Of a stretch of DNA of 64,000 bases, positions 8,801 through 17,940 are shown in pieces (within the stretch, counting starts at the first letter, position 1; each line of letters opens with the position of its first letter). The notes below the pieces were generated by a model. The model searched no databases and was not told the DNA's origin. It was given only the letters and a program-made list of their open reading frames with translations. Location: positions 3,515,451 to 3,579,450 of the forward strand of contig NZ_CP100355.1 of NCBI RefSeq assembly GCF_024204665.1, in the 5' to 3' direction. The stretch is from Natronosalvus rutilus (lineage in GTDB: Archaea; Halobacteriota; Halobacteria; Halobacteriales; Natrialbaceae). A program made the translations under genes and the position numbers.

Positions 8801-11800
8801 GTCGACGGCGACCGGCGCCCGGTTTCCGTCCACGACCTCGACCGTGACGGTCCCGTACGAGGAGTACGCGCCGTGTTCGTCCCGGATGAGGTAGTCGAAG
8901 CTATCGGTACCCACGAACCCGGGGTCCGGGATGTAGGTGAAGCTCCCATCCACCACGCCGCTGACCGTGCCGTGGGTGGGACTTCCCGTGTTGGTCGTAG
9001 TGATGTCGTCCCCGTCGGGGTCGTAGTCGTTGGCCAACCGTCCCGGCGCGTCGATTGTCAGATTCTCGCCCTTCGCGATCGAGTAGTAGTCGTCGACGGC
9101 GATCGGTGCCTGGTTGGGGTCGGGGAGTACCTCGACGGTGACGGTCCCGTACGAGGAGTACGTGCCGTGTTCGTCTCGGATGAGGTACTGGAAGCTGTCG
9201 GTGCCGACGAACCCGGGATCGGGCGTGTAGGTGAAGCTTCCGTCCACCACGCCGCTGACCGTGCCGTTGTCGGGGCTGGCGGTGTTGGTCGTGGTGATGT
9301 CGTCCCCCTCGGGGTCGTAGTCGTTGGCGAGCCGCCCGGGGGCGTCGACCGTGAGTGCCTGTCCCTCGAGTGTCGTGTAGTGGTCGTCGACGGCGACCGG
9401 CGCCGTCGCGTTCGTGTCGAAGACTTCGACGGTGACGGTCCCGTACGAGGAGGACGTCCCATGTTCGTCACGCATCAGGTACTGGAAGCTGTCGGTGCCG
9501 ACGAACCCGGGATCCGGTCTGTAGGTGAAGCTTCCGTCGACCACGCCGGTGACCGTGCCGTTTCCTGGGCTCCCGGTGTTGGTCGTGGTGATAGCGTCCC
9601 CGTCGGGATCGTAGTCGTTCGCGAGGCGACCGGGCGCGCTGACGGTCAGATTCTCTCCCTTCGCGATCGAGTAGTGGTCGTCGACGGCGATCGGCGCCCG
9701 GTTACCGTCGACGACCTCGACGGTGACGGTCCCGTACGAGGAGTACGTCCCGTGTTCGTCGCGGATGATGTAGTCGAACGAGTCGGTTCCCGCGAAGTCC
9801 GGATCGGGCCTGTAAGTGAAGCTCCCGTCGACCACGCCAGTGACCGTGCCGTGACTGGGACTCCCGGTGTTCGTCGTGGTGATGTCGTCCCCGTCGGGAT
9901 CGTAGTCGTTCGCGAGCCGTCCCGGCGCGCTGACGGTCAGATTCTTGCCCTTCGCGATCGAGTAGTGGTCGTCGACGGCGACCGGCGCCTGGTTGGGATC
10001 GGGGAGTACCTCGACGGTGACGGTCCCGTACGAGGAGTACGCACCCTGTTCGTCACGCATCAGGTACTGGAAGCTGTCAGTGCCGACGAACCCAGGATCG
10101 GGCGTGTAGGTGAAGCTCCCGTCGACGACGCCGGTGACCGTGCCGTTTCCTGGGCTGGCGGTGTTGGTCGTGGTGATGTCGTCGCCATCGGGATCATAGT
10201 CGTTTTCCAGTCGGCCGGGGGCGCTTACGGTGAGCGTCTCTCCCTCGTAGACGGAGTAGTGGTCGTCGACGGCGACCGGCGCCCGGTTTCCGTCCACGAC
10301 CTCGACCGTGACGGTCCCGTACGAGGAGTACGCGCCGTGTTCGTCGCGGATGAGGTACCGGAAGCTGTCTGTTCCCGTGAACCCGGGATCGGGCGTGTAC
10401 GTGAAGCTCCCGTCGACCACGCCGGAGACCGTCCCGTTGTCGGGGCTGCCGGTGTTGGTCGTGGTGATGTCGTCCCCCTCGGGGTCGAAGTCGTTCGCGA
10501 GCCGTCCCGGCGCGTCGACGGTGAGTGCTTGTCCCTCGAACGTCGTGTAATGGTCGTCGACGGCGATCGGCGCCCGATTCTGCACCGTGTCGGTTCCGGT
10601 TCCCGAAAGCGCCACGTTCACCGTCGGCTCGTCGGTGTCGTCCGTCGAGAGTTCGAGGGTCGCGTCCGCTTGGCCGGTTGCCGCCGGCGCGAACTCGACG
10701 GCGACGGCGTGGGAATCACCGGCCCCGATCGTCGTCGCCCCGCCGCCGGACGTGACGGCGTAGGCGCCCGCATCGCCGCCGGTGAGCTGCGCGCCGTCGA
10801 AGGCGAGCGGTCCACCCCCGACGTTCGAGACGACAACGGTCGTCGTCGCGTTCGATCCGACCTCGACGTCGCCGAAGTCGTGGCCGGTCGGCGAGACGTC
10901 GACCTCCGGCTCACCGACGACCTTGGCCGTCAGCGAGACGTTGAAGCGCGGTTCGTCGGGATCGTCGCTTCGAATCTGCAGGGTGGCCGTCTTCGTACCG
11001 GGGGTCGTCGGTGCGGTGGAGACCGTGACCCAGCCGGAGTTGCCCGGCGAGAGGGAAACGTACGAGTCTGACTGGTCGTAGGTGATCGAGAACTCGTCGG
11101 CGTCCGGGCCGGCGAGGACGGAGTCCGACCAGTCGAGATCGGCCGTGCCGACGTTCTTCACCAGGAAGTCCTTCTGGACCCACTCGCCGTCGTCGACGGT
11201 GCCGTAGTCCCAGCTGCCCGGCGTGACCTCGACGTCGGGTTCGGGTTCGGTCGCGGTCACCGCGACCGGCGGCAGGTCCGCGATCGTGACGTCGTACGTT
11301 CCGGACGCCGAAAACGTGTGCGTGAATTCCACGGTCTCTCGTCCGTAGTAGCCGGGACTTATGGTGCCGGTGGCGGTGTCCGCGACGCTCCCGTCGACGG
11401 TCAGGTCGGCGGCGTACCCGCAGTCGACGTCGCCGAGGTTCTCGACGGTCGCGGAGACGGTGACCGATTCGCCGGCGGAGACGTTCGTGCTGGAGACCGT
11501 CAGTCCGGAGTACTCGAAGCTCGATTTCGGTTCTGCGGTCGTTCCGCCCGCGAGGGCGACGAGCGAGTGGGTGTAATCGTCGTTTTCCAGGCCGGTCGAG
11601 TAGAGCTGACCGTCGACGACGGCCGGCGTGAACGAGTGTTCACCGTACGCGTCGTATCGCCACACCAAATCGCCGGTATCGGCGTCGTACGCCCGGATGG
11701 CGCTGTCGGTCGTCGGCACGTACACGACCCCGTCCGCGTGGACTGGCGAGTACCTGGCGGCCGAGCAGAGCTGCGTGCTCCACAGCAGGTCGCCGCCGGT

Positions 11801-14800
11801 CGATCCGACCGTCGCGTCGACCGCCCGGACGGCCCCGTCGGCGGTGAAGAACAGCGTGTCGTTCGCCAGCGCGGGCGAGGCGCCCGTGTACCCGTCGACG
11901 TTCGCGGGCGTGTTCCAGATGGTGCTGCCGTCCGTCGCGTCGAGTGCGTAGAGGTTCGCGTCAGTGCTGTCCCACGTGGTGTCGTCGACGTAGACGACTC
12001 CATCTTCGACGACTGGTGAGTGAAGGCTCGATCCGGAGCCGGCGACCGGTTCGCTCCACTCGACGCCGCCGGTTGCCGCGTCCAGCGCGTAGATGTACCC
12101 GTCGTCGCTCGTGACGTAGACAGTGCCGTTCTCGACTGCGGGCGTGACACCCATCCCGTAGCTAGAACTCGAGCGGGTGAACGTCCACAGGACCTCCCGC
12201 GTGGTCGCGTTCAGGGCGTGTAGGGTGCCGGAGTATCCGCCGTCAACGTACACGTCCCCGGCGACGTAGGCGACGTCGTCCACGACAGTGATGCCGCCGA
12301 CGTCCCGCAGTTCTGTGTAGGTCCAGAGACGCTCGCCGGTCGTCGCATCAAACTGGTAGACGCGACCGCTTCCATCGGCGGTGTAGAGGTAGCTGCCCGC
12401 GTAGGTCGGTGCGACCTCGACGTCACGCTCGGTCGGGTACTCCCAGCGCAATGAGCCGTCGGTCGCATTGAAGGCGTAAATCGCTTCGTCGCCGCCGTCG
12501 TACCCGCCGGCGAAGACGGTGTCCTCGGCCAGCGTCGGACCGCTAGTCCACTCGGAGGAGTGGTTCACAGCCCAGAACACGGTGTCGTCGCCGACAGCGG
12601 TCGGCGCGCCGGTCCCCGTGTAGTTGCCGGTGTTCCCGGCATCGAAGCTCTCCTTCGGCCAGGAGTCGACGTCTGGCTCGAGGTCGCGCGGCCCGCCGAG
12701 GTTGAAGACGGTGCCGTCGTCGGCGTCGCCGACGTGGACCGTCTGGGTGCCGGCGCGGTCGTACTTGTGCAGATTCATCGCGCCGACGTCGTCGTCCTCG
12801 TTGCCGTCCCCATCGTTGAGGGGCACGAGGAAGAACACGAAGTCGTCACGAACGTCAAGGCGCACCGTCCAGGTGATCGTCGTGCTCTCTCCGGGAGCGA
12901 GCGTCCCCCTACGGGTAGCGTAGTTCCAGAAGTGGCGATCGCCGTGATTGTCCGGCGCAACGTCGAGCTCGACGTCGTAGTTCCGGGTGTACGCGCCGTG
13001 ATTGGTCGCCGTCGCGGTGACGGTGACGTTCTCGCCCTCGCCGATTTCGTACGAGTCGACCGTGAGCTCGGTGTACTCGATGAGACCGCCCTCGCGGACG
13101 ACCCGGAAGTCGTTCGCCGAGGTCGATTCGGCGTAGGTGATCATCGTCCCGTTGGCCACCACCTGCGCGGTGCCGCGCCCTCGGGAGTAGAAGTCGGTCT
13201 CGGTGTACGTCTCGCCTGTCTCAGCGTCGTAGACGAAGGTGTAGTCCCCATCGGCGTCGCCGGCGTAGAGCAGCCCGCCGACCGCGAACTGCGTGCTCAG
13301 GAGCGGGGTGGACCGGTTCCAGACGACGTCGCCCGACGTGGGATCCAGCCGGTAGAGGTGGCCGATACTGCTAGTGGTAGTCGGGACGTCGATCCGCTGG
13401 CTGACGAAGATTCCGTCGTCGGTGACGGTCGGACTGTCGAGCCTCCAGCCGTTGGCCTCGTCCGCACGATAGGTCGGGCTGAACGACCAGCGCTCGGTTC
13501 CGTCCGAGAGGTCGAACGCGTGGAGCACCTCGATAGGATCGCCGTCCTGCTGGTGATCCTCCGAGATCACGTAGACCGTCCCGTTTCGGATCACCGGGGG
13601 CTCCTGGACGTCGATCATCAGTCCGCTAGTCGACCACTCGTGACCACCCGCCGCGTTCAGGACGACGAGACGGTCGTCGTACGTCGAACCGGTGCTACTG
13701 TCGTAGTCCTCGTCCGCGAGCGTCACGACGACCATCCCGTCTGCCGCCGTCGCGTAGTAGAAGAGCTCCGACTCCCTGTCGGCCTTCACCTGGTAGTCCC
13801 AGCTCGTCGCCCCAGTGTCGGCGTCGAAGGCGATCAGTGACGCGTTCGAGTCGCCGTACGAATCTTCCGGGATGCCGCCTGCAACGTACACCTGTCCGTC
13901 GGCGATGACGGGCCCCTGATCGACGGTACCGAGCGTCTTGTTCAGCGTGAAGTCACGACTCCACTCCTCGGTCCCGTCCGAGCGATTCAGCGCGAACAGC
14001 GAGTTGTCGTGGACGGCCGGGCCCTCCCCGTCGAAGTTCATCGGCCGCGTGAATAGGTACACCGTGTCCCCATCGACGGTCGCCGATCCGGCGGCTGCCC
14101 GATCGCGTGCCGAGACGTTGAACTCCCACTCGAGCGTGCCGGTCGCCTCGTCGTAGGCGGCCAGCGTGTAGACGGTTCTCGACGGAGAGTACAGCCTCTG
14201 TTCCTGGACGACGAACACGCTCCCGTTCGCGATTACCGGCCGCGCGTCATCGTCGAAGTACGTGAGGTTCCAGGCCTCCTGGGCGTTTCGCATCGGCCCG
14301 ACGGTGTCGGGGTTGTCGCCCGTTCGTCCGCTATCAAAGCCGACGGACGGCCAGTTGTCGCTCTGCACAGGCGTCTCGACCGCGATGGTCACTGGATCGA
14401 CCGTGGGATCGCTCTCGAGTGGCCGCTTCACGGAGATGTCCCACGATCCAGAGGAATATACCGTGCCGACGAAGGTGAGTTCGCGTGACTCGCCGGGAGC
14501 GAGCGTCCCGTTCGTCCGATCGATCGCTCGCCAGTCCGCGTTCAGTGGCGGGTCGGCCATCAGAGAGGAGTCGTAGGTCCGGGTCTCGTCGTCGACGTTA
14601 GTCACGTTGACCGTCGCCGTAAACGACTCACCCGGTTCGACTTTGGTCGCGGAGAGCGCGAAGTCGGAGAACTGGAACGGCGGTTCCTCGAGGGCGTAGA
14701 CGCGCGAGTAGTCGGTGTTCGTGTCTTCGGTATCGATGACGTGAACGTAGAGCCGGTCGTCGGCGACGGCGGGGGTCATCGCCCACCCCTCGAGGCGGTA

Positions 14801-16075
14801 TTCCCACAGCTCGGTTCCGGTCGCGCCGTCGAGGCCGACGAGGAAACCTCGGTCGTTGACGGCATAGACGGTTCCGTCCGCGACCGCGGGCGAACGTGTG
14901 TGCATGCCCTCGTAGTGCAGCCCATATTCGATACTCCCTGCGAAGCGGTGTAGCCACTCCCGTTGACCTGTGGTCTCGTCGAGTGCGTGAATGGTGTTGC
15001 CCGCTGCGAGGTAGACGTACCCGTCGGCGACCGCTGTACCCCGCGGCTGAGTGTTGACGTCGAATATCCACTCAACGTGCCCGTCGGTGGCATTCAGTTT
15101 GTAGAACTTCGGATCGTAGGTTTCGTCTCCAGTACCGACGAACACCGAGTCATCGGCTACCGTCGGTTGCATCGATAGCTCCCCTTCCATCTCGAAGCGC
15201 CATTCCTCGCTGCCGTCGCTTGCGCTCAGTGCGTAAACGGCGTAGTCACGATCGTTCACCTGGCCTGTCGCGTAGATCATCCCGCCGGCTGCCGACAGGC
15301 TGCCGGTAACGTCCTCGTTGACGTCGACAGACCACAGTTGTTCGCCCGTCTGGAGATCGTAGGCGTAGAGGTACTCTCCCCGGGTAGCGTAAAATGTTCC
15401 GTCGAAGGCGACTGTCGCGTCGGCTTCGAAGTTAGATACGTTCCAGCGTTCGGTGCCGTTGGTCGCGTGGTAGCCACGGATCCAGTCGCCATCCGAATAA
15501 CTGGTCGCGGTGGTGACCACCACATCCTGAGTGGCCGTCACCGACCTGATGCTGGGTTCGCTCACGTTCCAGACTTCCTCACCGGTGTCGTTGTCGATCG
15601 CTCGAAGGCTGTCTTCCCCCGGGACGTACACGTGGCCGGCTGCGACGACAACCGGGATATCGATGACGTCGTCCGTGAACTCGTACACCCAGCGGGCATC
15701 GGGGTCGGTCGTCGGCCCAGATGCGTTCGGGTTGTGTCCAGAGCGACCCGAATCTCGGCCGTCGGTTCCCCAGTCGCCAGCGTCGAGTATCGATACAGAG
15801 TCGACGTGGTCGACAATTGCCGAGGTCCCGAGCGACGCTATTTCGCCATCGTTCCCGCCGAAGATGGCGTTCCCATCGACGGTTTCGACTGTCGATTCTA
15901 CTCGCCCTATCTGGCTGGTCGCAAGATCAGTCCGATCGAATTGCTCAATTATCACTGGCCTCGACTCGTCCGAATACGAGTCACCGTCACCAGTCAATGC
16001 GAGTGCCGTAGGCCCCGTGGCAATGGTCGAAAGTACGACCAGCACTGCTATCACTCCCCCCAACAGTCGTTGCAT
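5834..16075 (-). CDS. giant surface protein: three PQQ-type propellers, eight cadherin-like repeats, PGF-CTERM anchor
   Basis: 3413 residues. Residues 1-27 are a signal peptide (VIAVLVVLSTIATG, cleavage near ALA). Three beta-propellers of PQQ/YVTN-like blades (AxDxxTGxxxW motifs) cover about 115-460, 575-990 and 1137-1510, separated by CARDB/NEW3-like adhesion domains. Two choice-of-anchor-D-like units (about 1612-1830) lead into eight tandem repeats (about 1833-2612). Another anchor-D unit, Ig-like domains, a PGF-pre-PGF-like segment (about 2935-3060) and a CARDB follow. An Asp/Ser/Gly linker then precedes DDTIPGFGISATFAALLVTLL and a basic tail, the archaeosortase A sorting signal. It is therefore probably lipid-anchored on the cell surface, with an adhesive or structural role. 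No catalytic motif was seen. It is divergent from a regulator gene. Confidence 0.9.
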   Translation of the reverse strand: MQRLLGGVIAVLVVLSTIATGPTALALTGDGDSYSDESRPVIIEQFDRTDLATSQIGRVESTVETVDGNAIFGGNDGEIASLGTSAIVDHVDSVSILDAGDWGTDGRDSGRSGHNPNASGPTTDPDARWVYEFTDDVIDIPVVVAAGHVYVPGEDSLRAIDNDTGEEVWNVSEPSIRSVTATQDVVVTTATSYSDGDWIRGYHATNGTERWNVSNFEADATVAFDGTFYATRGEYLYAYDLQTGEQLWSVDVNEDVTGSLSAAGGMIYATGQVNDRDYAVYALSASDGSEEWRFEMEGELSMQPTVADDSVFVGTGDETYDPKFYKLNATDGHVEWIFDVNTQPRGTAVADGYVYLAAGNTIHALDETTGQREWLHRFAGSIEYGLHYEGMHTRSPAVADGTVYAVNDRGFLVGLDGATGTELWEYRLEGWAMTPAVADDRLYVHVIDTEDTNTDYSRVYALEEPPFQFSDFALSATKVEPGESFTATVNVTNVDDETRTYDSSLMADPPLNADWRAIDRTNGTLAPGESRELTFVGTVYSSGSWDISVKRPLESDPTVDPVTIAVETPVQSDNWPSVGFDSGRTGDNPDTVGPMRNAQEAWNLTYFDDDARPVIANGSVFVVQEQRLYSPSRTVYTLAAYDEATGTLEWEFNVSARDRAAAGSATVDGDTVYLFTRPMNFDGEGPAVHDNSLFALNRSDGTEEWSRDFTLNKTLGTVDQGPVIADGQVYVAGGIPEDSYGDSNASLIAFDADTGATSWDYQVKADRESELFYYATAADGMVVVTLADEDYDSSTGSTYDDRLVVLNAAGGHEWSTSGLMIDVQEPPVIRNGTVYVISEDHQQDGDPIEVLHAFDLSDGTERWSFSPTYRADEANGWRLDSPTVTDDGIFVSQRIDVPTTTSSIGHLYRLDPTSGDVVWNRSTPLLSTQFAVGGLLYAGDADGDYTFVYDAETGETYTETDFYSRGRGTAQVVANGTMITYAESTSANDFRVVREGGLIEYTELTVDSYEIGEGENVTVTATATNHGAYTRNYDVELDVAPDNHGDRHFWNYATRRGTLAPGESTTITWTVRLDVRDDFVFFLVPLNDGDGNEDDDVGAMNLHKYDRAGTQTVHVGDADDGTVFNLGGPRDLEPDVDSWPKESFDAGNTGNYTGTGAPTAVGDDTVFWAVNHSSEWTSGPTLAEDTVFAGGYDGGDEAIYAFNATDGSLRWEYPTERDVEVAPTYAGSYLYTADGSGRVYQFDATTGERLWTYTELRDVGGITVVDDVAYVAGDVYVDGGYSGTLHALNATTREVLWTFTRSSSSYGMGVTPAVENGTVYVTSDDGYIYALDAATGGVEWSEPVAGSGSSLHSPVVEDGVVYVDDTTWDSTDANLYALDATDGSTIWNTPANVDGYTGASPALANDTLFFTADGAVRAVDATVGSTGGDLLWSTQLCSAARYSPVHADGVVYVPTTDSAIRAYDADTGDLVWRYDAYGEHSFTPAVVDGQLYSTGLENDDYTHSLVALAGGTTAEPKSSFEYSGLTVSSTNVSAGESVTVSATVENLGDVDCGYAADLTVDGSVADTATGTISPGYYGRETVEFTHTFSASGTYDVTIADLPPVAVTATEPEPDVEVTPGSWDYGTVDDGEWVQKDFLVKNVGTADLDWSDSVLAGPDADEFSITYDQSDSYVSLSPGNSGWVTVSTAPTTPGTKTATLQIRSDDPDEPRFNVSLTAKVVGEPEVDVSPTGHDFGDVEVGSNATTTVVVSNVGGGPLAFDGAQLTGGDAGAYAVTSGGGATTIGAGDSHAVAVEFAPAATGQADATLELSTDDTDEPTVNVALSGTGTDTVQNRAPIAVDDHYTTFEGQALTVDAPGRLANDFDPEGDDITTTNTGSPDNGTVSGVVDGSFTYTPDPGFTGTDSFRYLIRDEHGAYSSYGTVTVEVVDGNRAPVAVDDHYSVYEGETLTVSAPGRLENDYDPDGDDITTTNTASPGNGTVTGVVDGSFTYTPDPGFVGTDSFQYLMRDEQGAYSSYGTVTVEVLPDPNQAPVAVDDHYSIAKGKNLTVSAPGRLANDYDPDGDDITTTNTGSPSHGTVTGVVDGSFTYRPDPDFAGTDSFDYIIRDEHGTYSSYGTVTVEVVDGNRAPIAVDDHYSIAKGENLTVSAPGRLANDYDPDGDAITTTNTGSPGNGTVTGVVDGSFTYRPDPGFVGTDSFQYLMRDEHGTSSSYGTVTVEVFDTNATAPVAVDDHYTTLEGQALTVDAPGRLANDYDPEGDDITTTNTASPDNGTVSGVVDGSFTYTPDPGFVGTDSFQYLIRDEHGTYSSYGTVTVEVLPDPNQAPIAVDDYYSIAKGENLTIDAPGRLANDYDPDGDDITTTNTGSPTHGTVSGVVDGSFTYIPDPGFVGTDSFDYLIRDEHGAYSSYGTVTVEVVDGNRAPVAVDDHYSMVQGETLTVDAPGRLANDRDPDGDVITTTNTGSPDNGTVTGVVDGSFTYTPDPGFVGTDSFVYLMRDEHGAYSSYGTVTVEVVPDPNRAPVAVPDHYAVLQGGVLDVAAPGRLANDYDLDGDVITTTNTGSPAHGTVSGVVDGSFTYTPDPGFVGVDSFGYLIRDEHGTYSDYSTVTVTVVDASITVGAEISVTPSTLAFGTTPVGSTRTKTITVANVGDRNLTLSDVTLAGPEADAYAITAGNETATLGYGETEVFTVAYAPTELETANATVTIHSDDPGETTVDVSLVGSGYDDDAPTVHAIDVASSSRDGATVYANGTTDIDVSVNVTDTLGSVQYVRIELDARASPARRTETALFDATSGNWTASFDPGAIAADGRYGVSVVAVDDSGNRATVAATDEVIVDRTAPQLAAIVDRVDATSGNVTVDASEPLRDGTLSVVVEQPDGTNETVAMTGSDDAWTGTFALPEDGQYNVTATALDLTGNRATDEATAQFQTGDTDGNNTILLKMVPSGLFVEFTTDQPVTDTFVTMTESTTPLKPLDSDQLGVNFLNAALENRLAGNLSHAVVGIPVDQALLGPGTGVDDVTIRHFDDDNKTWSAVPTTVENVTLPDGTTGDYWVANVTHFSTYGAITTDATPPGVTETNPTDGHEFAAGTASTTLRMEFEDVGTGVDASETVVIFDDTLVTFDDATTITSEYVEYRVTGLVDGSSHELELFVTDAAGNGRTETITFTVATPSGGEDDGTDSDDDDSSSDDGDDNSEDDDRSDGEDLSPGSANIVVTDLEIQPSNVRSGETVTVLVSLENVGDATGDHVAELRVNGTVVFEESVTVSAGGSETVTATHTFEKAGTYTLSAGDQRATLEVSDDETETDEEPDGSDGQDDQGDSSAEDDADDVDDTDGTDDRSNDSDGQDDQSDGRDSADEADGDDRVGEDDRSDDKPNDGSGDEADDTIPGFGISATFAALLVTLLVSSRFVALEKRR
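8240..10579 (-). repeat. eight tandem ~291-297 bp repeats inside the giant gene
   Basis: Each unit encodes about 97-99 residues starting N(R/Q)AP(I/V)AVDDHY, with LANDxDPxGDxITTTNT, GVVDGSFTYxPDPGF and DSFxYLxRDEHG. This is a cadherin-like/tandem-95 domain. Units start near 10579, 10288, 9993, 9705, 9411, 9117, 8823 and 8529. Units agree over long stretches at DNA level, pointing to recent expansion or gene conversion. There are no spacers, so this is not a CRISPR array. Confidence 0.9.
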
Positions 16076-16092
16076 ACGATACGTGCGAAGGG

Positions 16093-16148
16093 TGAATTAT
16101 CTATACTCACCTCCTGATTGGATTTCACTCCCTGAAAAGACTTTATAC
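16093..16148. promoter_or_regulatory. divergent promoters of the giant surface protein and its neighbour regulator
   Basis: A minus-strand TATA box (forward attatctata, 16097-16106) is 22-31 bases before the giant gene's ATG at 16075. A plus-strand box (ctttatac, 16141-16148) is 22-29 bases before the regulator ATG at 16170. Only 35 bases separate them, so a factor bound here would touch both promoters. Autoregulation with control of the surface protein is inferred from this layout. Confidence 0.6.
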
Positions 16149-16169
16149 CATGAATATGATATACTACTA

Positions 16170-16955
16170 ATGGATGCTCGTTCGGTCGAAGCGAACACCG
16201 AGGACGTGCTCGTCGAACTGATCCGGCGGCACGACGTTTTCGACGTGCTGGCCGACGAACCCCTCGAGAAACCTGAACTTGCCGCAGCGCTCGAGGTTTC
16301 GCCGGCGACTGCCCATCGGATTCTCACGTCCTTTCGAGAGAAGAACTGGATCGAGCGGACGGCTCAAGGCTACGCGCTGACCCCGTTCGGCAAGGCGCTG
16401 GGACGAGCCACCGCGACTTACCGATCGACGGTCGCCGAGACGCACCGACTGGCTCCACTGTACGACGTGGTCACGGCCGCCGCGTCATCGGAACCGATCG
16501 ACTTCGCGTGGTTCGACGACGCGACCGTCACCACCGTCGAACCCCACGATCCGTACCGCCCGCTGAATCGGTTCATCGAATTGCTCGAGGCCACCTCCTC
16601 GATCCGCGGCATCGACACGACGTCGGTTTCGCCCACGTACGTCGAGGACGTCTACGACCGTATCGCGGACGGATTGCCAGTCGAACTCGTCTACGACCAG
16701 GCGGTCGTCGAACGGCTGGCGACCGAGTACACCGATCTTGCAACCGACGCGTTCGACCGGGACAACTTCACGCTCTGGGTCCGCGAGGAGGTCCCGTTCG
16801 GCCTCGCGCTGTTCGACGACCGGGTCGGAATCGGAGGGTACGACGACGAGACGGGGCTCCTCGAGGTGTTCGTCGACACCGATAACGAAGACGCGTACGC
16901 ATGGGGAGAACAGTTGTTCGAGCTCTATCGGGAAGATGCGGACCGCCTCGTCTGA
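16170..16955 (+). CDS. helix-turn-helix transcriptional regulator with FilR1/DUF1724-like domain
   Basis: 261 residues. The N-terminal winged helix (about 10-85) reads VLVELIRRHDVFDVLADEPLE, then LAAALEVSPATAHRILTSFRE as recognition helix and a wing ending in ALTPFG. The C-terminal about 165 residues resemble the FilR1/DUF1724 ligand-binding region common in haloarchaeal regulators (WVREEVPFGLALFDDRVGIG, then EVFVDTDNEDAYAWGEQLF). The ATG at 16170 is chosen because a TATA box lies about 25 bases upstream; the long in-frame extension further upstream overlaps the giant gene and is not coding. The 94-base divergent spacing with the 3413-residue surface protein makes that gene the likeliest target. 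Confidence 0.85.
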   Translation: MDARSVEANTEDVLVELIRRHDVFDVLADEPLEKPELAAALEVSPATAHRILTSFREKNWIERTAQGYALTPFGKALGRATATYRSTVAETHRLAPLYDVVTAAASSEPIDFAWFDDATVTTVEPHDPYRPLNRFIELLEATSSIRGIDTTSVSPTYVEDVYDRIADGLPVELVYDQAVVERLATEYTDLATDAFDRDNFTLWVREEVPFGLALFDDRVGIGGYDDETGLLEVFVDTDNEDAYAWGEQLFELYREDADRLV

Positions 16956-16994
16956 ATTGTCTCCACAAGCGACTCGAGCCTTCCTCCCAGACCA

Positions 16995-17720
16995 CTACGT
17001 ATCGACTGAGACTAGCGCCAGCTCGAAGGACCGCTCGCCGTTCTCGTCGTAGTAGACGGTGTACGGCGCCAGTCCGAGGTCCGGTGCGAAACACCCCTCG
17101 TGGACGGTTCGCCCGTCGACCTCCGTGACGGAAGCGTAGCACTCGACGCCCGCGTACGTCCGCCGCTCGATGATCGCGAATCGCATCGAGCCGTCCGGCG
17201 AGGAGTACGACCACTCGTCCCCGACCGAGAGCGTGCGCCCCTCGTAGTACCCCATCGTGGGCGAGAAGAGCGTCGCGAGGACGAACGTGCCCGCTGGCGT
17301 GAGGATCAGGTCGCTCTGGAGGTCCTCCTTCGTCCCGCTGACGGTCGTCTCGAACTGAGTTTCTGCTGTTTCGTACTCGAGCGTGACCGTGGCCTCCTCG
17401 TCAGTCACGTCGGTGACGTCCCAGACGAGCGTTCCCGCACCCTCGTCGGCCGAGTAGGTCTCGTAGGTGTAGGTGATCGGGCGGTCGAACTCGAAGGGGT
17501 TCCAGGACGCGTCGCCCGGATCACCGGTCTGTGAGCGATCGCTCGAGTCAGTTCCGCTATCGGTTCCGTCGCTGTCGCCGCCGTCGTCACCGTCCTCGTC
17601 GGCTTCTACGTCCCCGATCGGTACGTCGTCGAGACAGCCGCCGAGAACGAGGGCCGCGGTGACGCCCGCAGTCCGAAGCAGTCGTCGCCTCGAGAGGCCG
17701 CGATTCGCGCGTAATTGCAT
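16995..17720 (-). CDS. secreted Tat lipoprotein, unknown function
   Basis: 241 residues. The N-terminus MQLRANRGLSRRRLLRTAGV has a Tat arginine cluster, then a hydrophobic stretch and lipobox LGGC (about 30). An Asp/Gly/Ser linker (about 33-70) leads to a beta-rich domain of about 160 residues with ITYTYETYSADEGAGTLVWD and PTMGYYEGRTLSVGDEWSY. I do not recognise the fold; repeated beta strands suggest a secreted beta-sandwich. The ATG at 17720 is preferred because it places the Tat motif close to the start, while the alternative at 17774 adds 18 unremarkable residues. It is convergent with the regulator gene, 39 bases apart. Confidence 0.75.
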   Translation of the reverse strand: MQLRANRGLSRRRLLRTAGVTAALVLGGCLDDVPIGDVEADEDGDDGGDSDGTDSGTDSSDRSQTGDPGDASWNPFEFDRPITYTYETYSADEGAGTLVWDVTDVTDEEATVTLEYETAETQFETTVSGTKEDLQSDLILTPAGTFVLATLFSPTMGYYEGRTLSVGDEWSYSSPDGSMRFAIIERRTYAGVECYASVTEVDGRTVHEGCFAPDLGLAPYTVYYDENGERSFELALVSVDT

Positions 17721-17940
17721 CGACCGATCGTTGGCGTCCGACGGTATTGTACTCACTCGGTGAGACGAATTCACGACGTGAACGGGGGGTGAGAACGGTA
17801 CGGTGTGAGCGAAGAGCGGGGACGAAACGACCGAAAAGCGCGAGTGTCTGCCCGATCGCGGCTCGAGAATCTCAGAGAGTGGGATCGGCGTCCCTCAAAT
17901 CGACTGCTGGACGTGAACGAAACGCGGGAAAATCAGCGAT

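Noticed and set aside
8240-10579. CRISPR array or transposon repeats
   Set aside because: The repeats encode protein domains in frame with the giant gene and have no terminal inverted repeats.
7883-11071. Long plus-strand open frame of over 1000 codons opposite the repeat region
   Set aside because: It is the antisense of the eight cadherin-like repeats; its Arg/Val/Asp-rich product has no family features, as expected from GC-rich mirror frames.
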